Origin: an uncultured Bacteroidales bacterium
GTDB taxonomy: Bacteria; Bacteroidota; Bacteroidia; Bacteroidales; P3
Assembly: GCA_900318275.1 (NCBI GenBank)
Contig: ONJY01000002.1
Span: forward strand, 1 to 64,000
Direction: 5' to 3'
DNA: 64,000 bases
Shown here one piece after another: positions 9,430 to 18,962 of the stretch; the first letter of the stretch is position 1, and each line of letters starts with the position of its first letter. The position numbers were made by a program, and so were the translations under genes. Below the pieces are notes generated by a model. That model saw only the letters and a list, made by a program, of their open reading frames with translations, was not told the DNA's origin and did not search any database.

Positions 9430-10254
9430 TTACTTCTTTCTTCTTTCGACGATATACTTGCTCGACTGCTTCTTGGGAGCGCGAGTCTTGTAACCCTTGG
9501 CCGGGATACCCTTGCGCGAACGGGGATGTCCGCCAGTCTGGCGACCTTCACCACCGCCCATCGGGTGGTCAACGGGGTTCATGACAACGCCGCGGTTGCG
9601 CGGACGGCGACCAAGGTGACGGCTACGGCCGGCCTTACCACCAACCTCGAGGTTATGCTCCGGGTTGCTGACGATACCGACAGTGGCACGGCAAGCCTGG
9701 AGGATCATACGCATCTCACCGCTGGGCATTTTAATGATAGCATACTTGTCGTCGCGAGACATGAGCTGGGCATAAGCACCGGCGGAACGCACCATCTTGG
9801 CACCCTGACCAGGACGAAGCTCAATGTTGTGAATGAGTGTACCGAAAGGTATCTCGGAGAGCAGCAAAGTGTTGCCAATCTCAGGAGCCACACCGGCGCC
9901 CGACATGACGGTCTGACCAACCTTCAAGCCCTGGGGGCAGAGGATATAGCTCTTCTCGCCATCAGCATAGCAGACGAGGGCGATACGCGAGCTGCGGTTG
10001 GGGTCATACTCGATTGTCTTCACAACTGCGGGAACACCGTCTTTGTTGCGTTTGAAGTCAACAAAACGGTAGAGTTTCTTATGACCACCACCGATATAAC
10101 GCATGGTCATCTTACCTTGGTTGTTGCGGCCGCCGCTTTTGCGGATACCATAGACAAGGCTCTTCTCCGGTCTTGTTGCGGTGATATCATCGTTGGTAAC
10201 GACAAGTTTATGACGCTGACCGGGGGTTGTGGGTTTAATTTTCTTTAAAGCCAT
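9430..10254 (-). CDS. rplB: 50S ribosomal protein L2
   Basis: L2 is essential for subunit association and supports the peptidyl-transferase centre. The 274-residue product begins [19 protein letters not shown]. It carries the universally conserved segment [18 protein letters not shown] near residue 220-237, which includes the key histidine. Length is as in E. coli. A 68-base gap separates it from rplW upstream. Confidence 0.97.
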   Translation of the reverse strand: MALKKIKPTTPGQRHKLVVTNDDITATRPEKSLVYGIRKSGGRNNQGKMTMRYIGGGHKKLYRFVDFKRNKDGVPAVVKTIEYDPNRSSRIALVCYADGEKSYILCPQGLKVGQTVMSGAGVAPEIGNTLLLSEIPFGTLIHNIELRPGQGAKMVRSAGAYAQLMSRDDKYAIIKMPSGEMRMILQACRATVGIVSNPEHNLEVGGKAGRSRHLGRRPRNRGVVMNPVDHPMGGGEGRQTGGHPRSRKGIPAKGYKTRAPKKQSSKYIVERRKK

Positions 10255-10322
10255 TTCTTTGTTTTCTTATTGGTCTCTTATCAGTGGACCTTAACTATTA
10301 TTACCTGTTTTTCTGTTTGCTT

Positions 10323-10676
10323 TTAAATGCTGGCGTAGAAGTCAATGCTGTCGCCCTCGGCGAGGGTTACGATAGCCTTCTTGAAAGCATTGGTGCGACC
10401 AGTAAGGAAGCCGGCCTTTGTATAGCGGGACTTCACCTTGCCTGCATAGTTCATCGTGTTCACATCAACAACCTTCACATTGTAGAACTCCTCAACGGCA
10501 TTCTTAATCTGAATCTTGTTGGCGCGTTTGTCAACGACAAAACCATAGCGGTTCTGGGCAGGAGCAACAGCAATGCCTTTCTTACGCTGTATGCGGGTCT
10601 GGATAGGATTAGCCGCAGCCTCGGTGAGGCGGGTCATCTTTTCACTGATCAGCGGTTTTACTATTACGTTCATCAT
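10323..10676 (-). CDS. rplW: 50S ribosomal protein L23
   Basis: L23 surrounds the exit tunnel and docks trigger factor and SRP. The 117-residue protein is longer than E. coli L23 (100) because of an insertion after the first helix (roughly residues 20-45, PIQTRIQRKKGIAVAPAQNR). The central motif YGFVVDKRANKIQIKNAVEEFYNVKVVDVNTMNY is typical. It lies 35 bases after rplD. Confidence 0.95.
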   Translation of the reverse strand: MMNVIVKPLISEKMTRLTEAAANPIQTRIQRKKGIAVAPAQNRYGFVVDKRANKIQIKNAVEEFYNVKVVDVNTMNYAGKVKSRYTKAGFLTGRTNAFKKAIVTLAEGDSIDFYASI

Positions 10677-10711
10677 TGTTAAACTTTCTTAAATAGTTAT
10701 ACTCTCTTCCC

Positions 10712-11344
10712 TTATTTTGTTGCCAAAACGCGGTTAATCTCGCTCAATGAACCCTCACAAACGACAATATTGGAGGCGTTAACAATGTCGTAAGTATTTA
10801 ACTGTGACACGTTTACAACCTTCACGTTCTTGAGGTTTCTAGCGGACAAAGATACGAAATTATTTTGATTCTCAAGCACAAAAAGTGACTTTTTGTCGCC
10901 GAGTTTCAGGTTATTGAGTACTTCAATCATCTTCTTGGTCTTGGGACCTTCAAAAGCAAAATTCTCAACAACAGTCATAGCGTTATCCTTTGCCTTATAG
11001 GCGAGGGCGCTGCGACGGGCAAGACGTTTCACTTTGATGTTCAGCTTGAAGCGATAGTCGCGGGGCTTGGGTCCAAAGATGGTACCGCCACCGACAAACA
11101 CGGGGCTCTTCAAATCACCCGAACGGGCACCACCGGTGCCTTTCTGGCGTTTCAGCTTGCGGGTGCTATGGGCGTTCTCGCTGCGCTCCTTGGCTTTGGC
11201 AGTACCCTGACGGTTGTCGGCGAGATACTGCTTGACATCGAGGTATATGGCGTGATCGTTGGGCTCGATGGCGAAGATAGAATCGTCGAGGGTGATGGTT
11301 CTACCGGTTTCGCTTCCGTTGATGTTATAAACTTTTATCTCCAT
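10712..11344 (-). CDS. rplD: 50S ribosomal protein L4
   Basis: L4 reaches the exit tunnel with a basic loop; in E. coli it also represses the S10 operon. The 210-residue product contains the loop region [36 protein letters not shown] (about residues 62-97). The C-terminal half ends with the typical [25 protein letters not shown]. Whether L4 autoregulates here cannot be told from sequence. Confidence 0.96.
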   Translation of the reverse strand: MEIKVYNINGSETGRTITLDDSIFAIEPNDHAIYLDVKQYLADNRQGTAKAKERSENAHSTRKLKRQKGTGGARSGDLKSPVFVGGGTIFGPKPRDYRFKLNIKVKRLARRSALAYKAKDNAMTVVENFAFEGPKTKKMIEVLNNLKLGDKKSLFVLENQNNFVSLSARNLKNVKVVNVSQLNTYDIVNASNIVVCEGSLSEINRVLATK

Positions 11345-11350
11345 GTCTTA

Positions 11351-11980
11351 TTAACTCCATCTTTCAAGTTTGACAATAGAACCTTTGGGACCGGGGACAG
11401 AGCCTTTGACAAGCATAAGGTTCTTCTCGGCGATAATCTTCACCACCTGCAGGTTCTGCACCTTCACACGATGGTTACCGGTCTGGCCGGCCATGCGCAT
11501 ACCCTTGAAGATACGCGAAGGATAGGACGAAGCGCCTATCGAACCGGGGGCGCGGAGACGGTCATGCTGACCGTGAGTCTTGTCACCGACACCGCCGAAA
11601 CCGTGACGGGTGACAACACCCTGGAAGCCCTTACCTTTCGAAGTACCAACCACGTCGACAAACTCGCCTTCCTGGAAGACCTCGACGGTAAGCACTTCAC
11701 CGTATTTCTTCTTGTGGCCCTCTTCAAAACGAGAGAACTCTGCAAGATACTGCTTGGGGGTGGTGCCTGCCTTTGCAAAATGGCCGCGCATAGGCTTGTT
11801 GGTGCGGCTTTCCTTCTTCTCACCAAAGGCCAGCTGGATGGCTTCGTAACCATCCTTCTCAATTGTTCTCACTTGTGTCACAACACAAGGACCAGCTTCA
11901 ATAACTGTGCACGGAATCTGCTTTCCGTCGGCATCAAAAAGACTGGTCATTCCGATTTTCTTTCCGATTAATCCTGACAT
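11351..11980 (-). CDS. rplC: 50S ribosomal protein L3
   Basis: L3 has a globular domain and a long loop reaching the peptidyl-transferase centre. The 209-residue product starts [20 protein letters not shown] and shows the loop [23 protein letters not shown], followed by [23 protein letters not shown]. The Gln that is methylated by PrmB in other bacteria lies in the GQTGN segment. It is 6 bases before rplD. Confidence 0.97.
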   Translation of the reverse strand: MSGLIGKKIGMTSLFDADGKQIPCTVIEAGPCVVTQVRTIEKDGYEAIQLAFGEKKESRTNKPMRGHFAKAGTTPKQYLAEFSRFEEGHKKKYGEVLTVEVFQEGEFVDVVGTSKGKGFQGVVTRHGFGGVGDKTHGQHDRLRAPGSIGASSYPSRIFKGMRMAGQTGNHRVKVQNLQVVKIIAEKNLMLVKGSVPGPKGSIVKLERWS

Positions 11981-12047
11981 TTTTTTAGTTGGATTCTTTT
12001 AATTTGTTAGACATTCAGCTTATCTTACTGACATAGGCTGATTAAAT

Positions 12048-12356
12048 TCACACTTTGATTTCAACTTCGACACCACTGGGGAGCTCGAGCTTCATCAGAG
12101 CGTCGATGGTCTTGGCGCGATCGTTGATCTCGATATCCATCAGGCGCTTGTAGGTGTTCAACTCGAACTGCTCACGCGACTTCTTGTTCACGAAGGTCGA
12201 GCGGTTCACGGTAAAAATCTTTTTGTTGGTAGGCAGGGGTATGGGGCCATTGACCACTGCACCAGTCATCTTAACGGTCTTCACAATCTTCTCGGCCGAT
12301 TTGTCGACGAGGTTGTGGTCGTAAGATTTGAGCTTGATTCTGATTCTTTGACTCAT
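12048..12356 (-). CDS. rpsJ: 30S ribosomal protein S10
   Basis: S10 belongs to the 30S head and, as NusE, joins antitermination complexes. The 102-residue product begins [20 protein letters not shown] and contains the family motif [17 protein letters not shown]. It lies 13 bases after fusA, so the str and S10 operons are fused and the usual tuf gene is absent between them, an arrangement I associate with Bacteroidota. Confidence 0.97.
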   Translation of the reverse strand: MSQRIRIKLKSYDHNLVDKSAEKIVKTVKMTGAVVNGPIPLPTNKKIFTVNRSTFVNKKSREQFELNTYKRLMDIEINDRAKTIDALMKLELPSGVEVEIKV

Positions 12357-12369
12357 TGTTATTTATTGT

Positions 12370-14457
12370 TTAATTATTTTTATTCTTAAGTATAGCTTCC
12401 TGCTGGTCACGCGTCAGCTCGGCGTAGTGCGAGAACTCCATGGTGGAGTTGGCGCGGCCGGAAGTGATGGTGCGCAGCGAGGTGACATAGCCGAACATCT
12501 GCTCCAGGGGCACCTTGGCATGGACAGCCTGGACACCCACCTTGGCGGTGATGTTCTCCAACACACCACGACGACGGTTAAGGTCACCGGTGACATCGCC
12601 CACATAAGCGTCGGGAGTCAGCACCTCAAGTTTCATGATAGGCTCAAGCAGCACGGGGTTGGCTTTGCGGCAGGCGGCCTTGAAGCCTATCTTGGCGCAG
12701 AGCTCGAACGAAAGCTGGTCGCTGTCCACGGGGTGGAAGGAGCCGTCGATGACACGCACCTTCATGCTGTCCATGGGATAGCCGGCCAGAACGCCGTTCT
12801 GCATAGCCTCTTTGAAACCTTTTTCGATAGCGGGCATGAACTCCTTGGGGATGTTGCCGCCCTTGACCTCGTTGACGAACTGCAGACCCATGACACCCTC
12901 GTCGGCAGGACCTATCTCAAACAGCACGTCGGCAAACTTACCCTTGCCGCCGGTCTGTTTCTTGTAGATCTCGTGATGCTGCACAGTGGTGGTGATAGCC
13001 TCCTTGTAGGCCACTTCCGGACGCCCCTGGTTCACATCCACGCCGAACTCGCGGCGCAGACGGTCCATGATGATGTCGAGGTGCAGCTCGCCCATACCGC
13101 TGATGACGGTCTGGCCGCTGACCTCGTCGGTCTTCACGCGGAAGGTGGGATCTTCCTCAACGAGCTTCATCAGCGCGTTGGTCATCTTGTCCATGTCGGC
13201 CTGCGTGTGAGGCTCCACGGCGATGCTGATAACCGGCTCGGGGAACTTCATCGACTCAAGGATGATGGGGTGCTGCTCGTCGCAGAGCGTGTGACCCGTC
13301 TTAATTTCCTTGAAGCCCACGGCAGCTCCGATATCGCCGGCCTCGATGCGGTCGAGGGGGTTCTGCTTGTTGGAGTGCATCTGCATGATACGCGAGATAC
13401 GCTCCTTCTTGCCGGTGTTGGCATTGTATACATACGAGCCGCTCTCGAGCGAACCGCTGTATACGCGGAAGAAGCACAGACGGCCCACATAGGGGTCGGT
13501 GGCTATCTTGAAGGCCAGAGCCGCGAAAGGAGCCTTGACGTCAACCTTACGGCTCTCGGGCTTGTCGTTCTTGGGGTTGGTGCCGTTCACCTCGGGCACA
13601 TCGAGGGGGCTGGGCAGGAATGCTGCAACAGCGTCGAGCAATGTCTGAACGCCCTTGTTCTTGAAGGCCGAACCGCACATCACAGGCACTATCTTGCGGG
13701 CGAGGGTAGCCTTACGGATCTCGGCAATAATCTCGTCGGCGGTGATGCTGTCGGGGTCGTCGAAGAACTTCATCATCAGCTCCTCGTTCTCCTCGGCAAC
13801 GCCCTCGACAAGTTTCTGGCGATACTCCGCGGCAATCTCTTTCAAGTCCTCGGGCATGGGAATCTCCTCGAAACGCTGGCCGTTGGACGACTCGTCCCAC
13901 ACCAGAGCCTTGTTGGATATAAGATCCACCACACCTTTATAGAGGTCCTCCTGTCCGATAGGTATCTCTATCGGGATGGGATTGGCGCCCAGACGCTCCT
14001 TGATCTGGTTCACCACCGAGAAGAAGTCGGCACCGGCGCGGTCCATCTTGTTGATGAAGGCGATGCGCGGCACCTCGTACTTGTCGGCCTGACGCCAGAC
14101 AGTCTCGCTCTGCGGTTCAACGCCGCCCACAGCGCAGAAGATGGCTATGGCGCCGTCGAGCACACGCAGCGAACGCTCCACCTCGACGGTGAAGTCCACG
14201 TGACCCGGAGTGTCTATGATATTGTACTTGTAGCGATTGTTGTGCCAGTCCCAGAACACAGTGGTGGCGGCAGAAGTGATGGTGATACCACGCTCCTGCT
14301 CCTGCACCATCCAGTCCATCGTAGCGCTACCCTCGTGAGTCTCACCGAGCTTGTAGTTCTTGCCGGTATAGAAAAGGATACGCTCCGTCGTCGTCGTCTT
14401 GCCGGCGTCGATGTGGGCCATAATGCCGATGTTGCGTGTGTAGTGGAGATCTGACAT
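12370..14457 (-). CDS. fusA: Translation elongation factor G
   Basis: EF-G is the GTPase that drives ribosomal translocation. The 695-residue product has the G-domain motifs [19 protein letters not shown] (G1), [10 protein letters not shown] (G2), DTPGHVDF (G3) and NKMD (G4). Domain IV ([14 protein letters not shown]) and the C-terminal motif [24 protein letters not shown] are also present. Length is as usual for a single housekeeping EF-G, and no feature of the TetM/TetQ protection proteins is seen. Confidence 0.97.
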   Translation of the reverse strand: MSDLHYTRNIGIMAHIDAGKTTTTERILFYTGKNYKLGETHEGSATMDWMVQEQERGITITSAATTVFWDWHNNRYKYNIIDTPGHVDFTVEVERSLRVLDGAIAIFCAVGGVEPQSETVWRQADKYEVPRIAFINKMDRAGADFFSVVNQIKERLGANPIPIEIPIGQEDLYKGVVDLISNKALVWDESSNGQRFEEIPMPEDLKEIAAEYRQKLVEGVAEENEELMMKFFDDPDSITADEIIAEIRKATLARKIVPVMCGSAFKNKGVQTLLDAVAAFLPSPLDVPEVNGTNPKNDKPESRKVDVKAPFAALAFKIATDPYVGRLCFFRVYSGSLESGSYVYNANTGKKERISRIMQMHSNKQNPLDRIEAGDIGAAVGFKEIKTGHTLCDEQHPIILESMKFPEPVISIAVEPHTQADMDKMTNALMKLVEEDPTFRVKTDEVSGQTVISGMGELHLDIIMDRLRREFGVDVNQGRPEVAYKEAITTTVQHHEIYKKQTGGKGKFADVLFEIGPADEGVMGLQFVNEVKGGNIPKEFMPAIEKGFKEAMQNGVLAGYPMDSMKVRVIDGSFHPVDSDQLSFELCAKIGFKAACRKANPVLLEPIMKLEVLTPDAYVGDVTGDLNRRRGVLENITAKVGVQAVHAKVPLEQMFGYVTSLRTITSGRANSTMEFSHYAELTRDQQEAILKNKNN

Positions 14458-14478
14458 TGCTCTATATTATATAATATG

Positions 14479-14946
14479 TTACGCGCGGAAGTGCGAGAAT
14501 GCCTTGTTGGCGTCGGCCATACGGTGGATATCCTCCTTACGCTTGAAGGCGGCACCCTCTTCCTTATAGGCAGCCTGAATCTCGGCAGCGAGCTTCAGGG
14601 CCATGGTCTTCTCGCTGCGCTTGCGCGAGAAACCGATGAGGTTCTTCATGCCGATGCTCTGCTTACGCTCGGCGCGGATCTCGGTAGGAATCTGGAAAGT
14701 GGCACCACCGATACGCTTGCTGCGCACCTCGACACTCGGGGTGACGTTGGCCAGAGCCTTCTTCCACACCTCCAGGCCGTCTTCCTTGGTACGGTCGCTA
14801 ACGACGTCGATTGCATCGTAGAAAATCTTGTAGGCGATGGTCTTCTTGCCACCCATCATCAGATTGTTGACGAACTTGGTGACCATCACGTCATTGTATT
14901 TGGGATCCGGAAGGATTATTCTTTTCTTGGGCTTAGCTTTTCTCAT
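14479..14946 (-). CDS. rpsG: 30S ribosomal protein S7
   Basis: S7 nucleates assembly of the 30S head and contacts E-site tRNA. The 155-residue helical protein starts [19 protein letters not shown]. It has the signature [26 protein letters not shown] and the beta-hairpin region [18 protein letters not shown]. It lies 21 bases before fusA. The gap to rpsL holds a perfect-length heptad array. Confidence 0.97.
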   Translation of the reverse strand: MRKAKPKKRIILPDPKYNDVMVTKFVNNLMMGGKKTIAYKIFYDAIDVVSDRTKEDGLEVWKKALANVTPSVEVRSKRIGGATFQIPTEIRAERKQSIGMKNLIGFSRKRSEKTMALKLAAEIQAAYKEEGAAFKRKEDIHRMADANKAFSHFRA

Positions 14947-14960
14947 TTCTGAAATGCTTT

Positions 14961-14995
14961 AACTTTTAACTCTTAACTTTTAACTCTTAACTGGT
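14961..14995. repeat. Five-heptad array between rpsL and rpsG
   Basis: The 35 bases read AACTTTT, AACTCTT, AACTTTT, AACTCTT, AACTGGT. The array fills the gap up to the base before the rpsL stop codon complement (14996-14998). It leaves 14 bases before the rpsG start, so it forms nearly the whole intergenic leader of rpsG. It has the same length and period as the arrays at 19570, 20689, 52522, 59308 and 63111, but a different unit. Confidence 0.85.
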
Positions 14996-15379
14996 TTACT
15001 TGCCGGCCTGTTTCGGGCGCTTGGCACCGTATTTCGAACGACGCTGACGGCGACCGTCGACTCCGCTGGTATCAAGAGCACCGCGGATGATATGGTAACG
15101 CACACCGGGAAGGTCCTTCACACGACCTCCGCGAATCATCACTATGGAGTGCTCCTGCAGGTTGTGACCCTCACCCGGAATGTAGGCATTGACCTCCTTG
15201 CCGTTGGTCAAACGAACACGGGCCACTTTACGCATGGCCGAGTTAGGCTTTTTAGGGGTGGTGGTGTACACACGGGTGCAGACACCGCGACGCTGCGGGC
15301 AGCTGTCGAGGGCGGGAGACTTGGACTTGTACTCCATCTGCTGACGTCCTTTGCGAACTAATTGCTGAATTGTTGGCAT
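14996..15379 (-). CDS. rpsL: 30S ribosomal protein S12
   Basis: S12 sits at the decoding centre. The 127-residue product starts [19 protein letters not shown] and carries the conserved loops [18 protein letters not shown] and [20 protein letters not shown]. The lysines equivalent to E. coli Lys42 and Lys87 are present, so the classic streptomycin-resistance substitutions are absent. It is the first gene of the ribosomal cluster, about 70 bases downstream of a good promoter. Confidence 0.97.
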   Translation of the reverse strand: MPTIQQLVRKGRQQMEYKSKSPALDSCPQRRGVCTRVYTTTPKKPNSAMRKVARVRLTNGKEVNAYIPGEGHNLQEHSIVMIRGGRVKDLPGVRYHIIRGALDTSGVDGRRQRRSKYGAKRPKQAGK

Positions 15380-15752
15380 TTTTCGTTTCTTGTTTTATTA
15401 TTTTATTACTTGTTTTTCAGTCTCATTCATGGGCACTATGCGCCCAAAAAGGAATTGCAAAATTACAACTATTTTCCATACCCACCAAACATCTTTGGCA
15501 TCCACTTGTGTTAAATAATCTTAAAATATTTCGGCGCCGCTGGACTTCAGTCTGTTACAAAAATATTTTAACACTATTTTTTTGTGATATTTTTCACTTT
15601 TCAACAGCACGACGGGCGACGACAAGAAGCACTTTTCAACAAGTTTTCCACAAAATGAAGCCGATCGGAAAGACCTTGTGTCACAACCCCACCTAAACCC
15701 CACCTAAACGGCTAGAAGACGGCAGGAAGACCCCATGAAGCCCCAACCAAAA
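15380..15752. other. Leader and intergenic region upstream of rpsL
   Basis: This 373-base stretch holds no gene I can support. It contains the rpsL promoter (15458-15489) and a short GGGC/GCCC hairpin in the rpsL leader (15430-15446). A very AT-rich stretch spans about 15508-15596, followed by three DnaA-box-like nonamers (TTTTCAACA at 15598 and 15633, TTTTCCACA at 15644). A tandem pair of the 11-mer CCCCACCTAAA lies near 15687-15709. Confidence 0.6.
15458..15489 (-). promoter_or_regulatory. Promoter of the ribosomal protein cluster
   Basis: On the minus strand there is TTTG at 15486-15489, exactly 20 bases, then TAATTTTG at 15458-15465. This matches the Bacteroidota -33 (TTTG) and -7 (TAnnTTTG) pattern. 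Transcription would begin near 15450, leaving a leader of about 70 bases before the rpsL ATG. Confidence 0.75.
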
Positions 15753-16376
15753 TCACGACAAAACAACCTCGGCGCTTCCGGCAACAACATACATGCGGCC
15801 AGACGCTTCGTCGCGACAAAGCCAGCGCGTGCGACGATGCTCGACGCTGACAAAAAGCATCGACGGATTCCTCTTCAGGCGGAACCGGCTACCGACAGGC
15901 AAGTCGTCAAGATGCAGCGTCGGAGCATCCCGGGCACCAGCATCATAGCGATGCAACGTCTCCTCAACGCGGCGACCAATCACGCGCGACAAAGGCACAC
16001 GCGAAGCATAGCGCGAGATGAGCGGACGCGCATCGTCGGGGAAGTCGCCCAAGCGCTCGGCAAGCAGACGGGCATACTCGGCCTGCCACTCATGCCCATG
16101 CGGCTGCACATCGCTGTATTTCAAGTGCGTCTCAAGATGTGCGGCCTCGTGTAGGAACACCCACAGGAAAAGGTACGGGTTAAGGTCGCCGTTGACGGAC
16201 ATCTCATGGAAAAGGTGGTTCGGCTGCGGCCACCGGTAGTCGCCATACTTTGTGCGCCGCTCACGGGTGACATGGAAATGCACCTTGTAGTGGTTCAGAA
16301 AGTCATACACCCACCCCACCGACTCAGCCGGCAGGTGGTTGCGCAGTATGGCACGGTATCGCTCTTCGGTGGTCAA
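15753..16376 (-). CDS. SprT-like zinc metalloprotein
   Basis: The 207-residue protein has the SprT-family active-site pattern HEAAH (about residue 76-80), a second histidine in the downstream segment PHGHEWQAEYARLL, and a basic C-terminal domain with RWLCRDEASGRMYVV. Eukaryotic relatives (Spartan) cut DNA-protein crosslinks, while bacterial SprT is poorly characterised, so protease activity is inferred. The E is present, so it is not an obvious pseudoenzyme. It follows a tiny lipoprotein gene by 12 bases and probably shares its transcript. Confidence 0.8.
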   Translation of the reverse strand: MTTEERYRAILRNHLPAESVGWVYDFLNHYKVHFHVTRERRTKYGDYRWPQPNHLFHEMSVNGDLNPYLFLWVFLHEAAHLETHLKYSDVQPHGHEWQAEYARLLAERLGDFPDDARPLISRYASRVPLSRVIGRRVEETLHRYDAGARDAPTLHLDDLPVGSRFRLKRNPSMLFVSVEHRRTRWLCRDEASGRMYVVAGSAEVVLS

Positions 16377-16388
16377 GAAGGCTCGGCG

Positions 16389-16520
16389 TCAGAAGGTTGG
16401 GCAGTCGCAGTCACTCTTCTTGTGACGGTACATGTGGTCGCCCGACGAGCAAGCCGAGCATGCAAGTCCTGCCAGCAGCAGGAGCACAGCTATGCGGAGT
16501 AGAGTCTTTTTCTTTGACAT
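16389..16520 (-). CDS. Small cysteine-rich lipoprotein (43 aa)
   Basis: This small gene encodes a Lys/Arg N-region, a hydrophobic core (LLRIAVLLLLAGLA), then lipobox-like cysteines at 21 and 24 (GLAC, CSAC). The mature tail is SSGDHMYRHKKSDCDCPTF, with two more cysteines. A start six codons upstream (16538) is also possible. It looks like an exported, lipid-anchored peptide of about 20 mature residues. The function is unknown. I recall similar short Bacteroidales lipoproteins ending in a His-Lys-x-Ser-Asp-Cys-x-Cys-Pro motif, but cannot verify it here. It lies 12 bases upstream of the SprT-like gene. Confidence 0.7.
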   Translation of the reverse strand: MSKKKTLLRIAVLLLLAGLACSACSSGDHMYRHKKSDCDCPTF

Positions 16521-16620
16521 TTTCGTGTGTTTTGCCATTATAAACGGCGTTTCCCCCGTTTTATTGCGCCTGATTTTCAGCGCCGAATAAAATAATTGTC
16601 AATAATTATAAAAAAAGATG

Positions 16621-16628
16621 TACTTTTG
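16621..16628 (+). promoter_or_regulatory. -7 promoter box of the M1 peptidase gene
   Basis: TACTTTTG matches TAnnTTTG. It follows an A-run and an upstream TTG at 16596-16598. The predicted transcript would start near 16635, about 15 bases before the ATG at 16650. This rules out the upstream in-frame start at 16596. Confidence 0.6.
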
Positions 16629-16649
16629 CAACCTAAAAATAATGCCTAT

Positions 16650-18962
16650 ATGTTTGGAATAAAGAGGTTATTGGCAATGCTGGCGCTGCTCATGTGCTGC
16701 GCCGCTGTGCAGGCGCAAACCGCCGACTCGGTCGACGTGCTGCACTACAGCCTGCAGCTCGACCTCAGCAACGGCAAGCCCTTCCGCGGCGACGCCCTGC
16801 TGACAGTACGCCTCCTGCGCCCCTGCAACGAGATAGGCCTCAACCTCTCGGGCAACGTAGACTCCATCAAGGTCAACAACATAAGGACCTCCGGCAACAA
16901 CATACTCCACATCCCCACAGCAGGCATAGCCCCCGGCGACACATTCACCGTCGCCATCGCCTACCTCGGAAGCGGCCATGTGGAAAGCTACGGCTTCGGG
17001 GGCTTCCACTTCGACAACGACATGAGCTACAACCTCGGCGCCGCCTTCGGCGAGGCCCTCCACCCCATAGGCCGCGCCGTGTTCCCCTGCCGCGACAACT
17101 TCAACGACAAATCCACCTACACCATAAGCGTTAAGACCAAGGCCGGGTGGACGGCCGAGTGCAGCGGCATGCTGCAGAGCCGCAGCGTCGACAGCGACGG
17201 CTGCGAACACTCGGTGTGGAACATCTCGCATCCCGTATGCACCTACCTCGTCGGCATCAGCCAGGCCGACTACCACCGCATCCTCGACACCGTAGCCGGA
17301 TATCCGCTCACCATAGGCTACACCACGCAGGACAGCACCGTCACACGCAACGTCTACGCCCTCCTCGACGCTGTGGTGCCCAAGTTCGAAGAATGCTTCG
17401 GCCCCTACCGCTGGGGGCGCATAGGCTACATCGGCACAGCCATGGGCTCGATGGAACACGTCAACAACATAGCCCTCGCGCGACCCGCAATGGCATCGGT
17501 CAGCCAGGCCGGCCAGAGCACCATAGCCCACGAGCTGGGCCACGCCTGGTTCGGCAACCTCGTCACCTGCGAGGAAGAGGGCGACATGTGGATAAACGAA
17601 GGCGGCGCAAGCTTCACCAGCGAGGTGGCACGCGAGGCCACACACGGCCGCCGCGCCTCCAACGCCACCTACCAGCAAGACCTCGACAACGTACTGCGCA
17701 CCACGCACCACACCGACAACTCATACATGCCCCTGCACGGCATGCCCAACGCATACACCTACGGCTCCACCACCTACGACAAAGGCGCCATGGTGTGGCA
17801 CTCGCTGCGCGGCTACCTCGGCGACTCGCTATTCTACGCCTCCGTCCGCACACTCATGGATCGCTGCGCCTTCGGCAACATCGACGCCTACCGCCTGCGC
17901 GACTCACTCAGCCTCTACAGCGGCGTCGACCTCACCGCCTTCTTCGACTTCCACGTCTTCAGCCCAGGCTTCAACAACTACAACGTCAGCATAGGTCCGG
18001 GCGAAGGCTACCAGACCACCAACAACATCAGCGTCACCATCAGTCAGAACAGCGTGGGCACCACCAACCTGATGCGCCACAACCGCGTCCCGATCACCTT
18101 CTTCGGCGCCGACGGCCGCCGACACAAAGAGTGGTTCGCCTTTACCGGCACCGACACAGTCATAGCCTCACACACTCTGCCCTTCACTCCGGCCTTCTGT
18201 GTCCTCGACCTCGACTGCGAGATAAGCGACGCCGTAACCGTAGACAGCATGAGGCTCTACGGCACGAGCGGCACATTCCCCACCGACATGGCTTTCTTCG
18301 CCCTTCGCGCCCCTTCGCCCGAACACATCACACAGTATTTTATTGAGCACCATTATGCGCAGGCCTTCGACGTAGACACTATCACAGGCGTGCTGCGCCC
18401 GGCCCGTCGCTACTGGGTTGTACGGGGCGACCACGCCGTCAACAACGGCGTCATGGGCCGCTTCCGCTTCATACGCGACGGCTACATGTCAAGCGACTAC
18501 CCCTACCTCGACGAAGGCTTCTACCGCAACAGCACGTCGCTCGACTCGATAGCCCTGCTGTGGCGCCCCGCTCCGGGCACCGCCTGGCAGGTAGCCAGCA
18601 CCCACCGCGTAGGCAACCGCAACGACGGCCACTTCACCTTCGACAACCTCCGCACCGGCGAATACACCCTCGCCGTCATCGACACCAACATACTCTCCAT
18701 CGGCGACACCCCGCTTGCCGCGCAGCCCACAGCACTAACCCTCTTCCCCAACCCCGTGCACAGCGGCGAGCCCATAGCCATCGACGCCGACACCGACGCC
18801 CCATTCAGCGTCACCTTCGTCGACGCCGCCGGCCGCACAGCCTGGCACCGCGACAGCTGCCGCAACGGCGAGCGCCTGACGCCCGACCTGCCCGCGGGCA
18901 CCTACACCGTGAAAATAGAGAACAAAAACATAAACCTGCAATCGAAAATAATAATACTATGA
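16650..18962 (+). CDS. M1-family zinc metallopeptidase with T9SS sorting domain
   Basis: This 770-residue exported protein has a signal peptide ending CCAAVQA, an M1 beta-sandwich N-domain and the thermolysin-like core. The zinc site is HELGH (294-298) with Glu317 in WINEGG, i.e. HExxH-x18-E, and the catalytic-type Tyr376 lies in YDKGAM. The exopeptidase motif GxMEN reads GSMEH (266-270), so its last residue is altered. The C-terminal 80 residues (LFPNPV...DLPAGTYTVKI) form a type A T9SS sorting domain, so it is probably delivered to the cell surface. The start at 16650 is chosen because the promoter lies upstream of it. Its stop overlaps the next start (ATGA). Confidence 0.9.
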   Translation: MFGIKRLLAMLALLMCCAAVQAQTADSVDVLHYSLQLDLSNGKPFRGDALLTVRLLRPCNEIGLNLSGNVDSIKVNNIRTSGNNILHIPTAGIAPGDTFTVAIAYLGSGHVESYGFGGFHFDNDMSYNLGAAFGEALHPIGRAVFPCRDNFNDKSTYTISVKTKAGWTAECSGMLQSRSVDSDGCEHSVWNISHPVCTYLVGISQADYHRILDTVAGYPLTIGYTTQDSTVTRNVYALLDAVVPKFEECFGPYRWGRIGYIGTAMGSMEHVNNIALARPAMASVSQAGQSTIAHELGHAWFGNLVTCEEEGDMWINEGGASFTSEVAREATHGRRASNATYQQDLDNVLRTTHHTDNSYMPLHGMPNAYTYGSTTYDKGAMVWHSLRGYLGDSLFYASVRTLMDRCAFGNIDAYRLRDSLSLYSGVDLTAFFDFHVFSPGFNNYNVSIGPGEGYQTTNNISVTISQNSVGTTNLMRHNRVPITFFGADGRRHKEWFAFTGTDTVIASHTLPFTPAFCVLDLDCEISDAVTVDSMRLYGTSGTFPTDMAFFALRAPSPEHITQYFIEHHYAQAFDVDTITGVLRPARRYWVVRGDHAVNNGVMGRFRFIRDGYMSSDYPYLDEGFYRNSTSLDSIALLWRPAPGTAWQVASTHRVGNRNDGHFTFDNLRTGEYTLAVIDTNILSIGDTPLAAQPTALTLFPNPVHSGEPIAIDADTDAPFSVTFVDAAGRTAWHRDSCRNGERLTPDLPAGTYTVKIENKNINLQSKIIIL

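Noticed and set aside
12427-14454. A 675-codon plus-strand frame antisense to fusA
   Set aside because: It spans a fully conserved EF-G and encodes a low-information Leu/His/Gly-rich sequence.
13000-14457. Tetracycline ribosomal-protection gene instead of fusA
   Set aside because: The protein has standard EF-G length and motifs and sits in the str cluster between rpsG and rpsJ.
16596-16649. Upstream start for the M1 peptidase adding 18 residues
   Set aside because: The TACTTTTG box at 16621 lies inside that stretch, and the ATG at 16650 begins a normal signal peptide.
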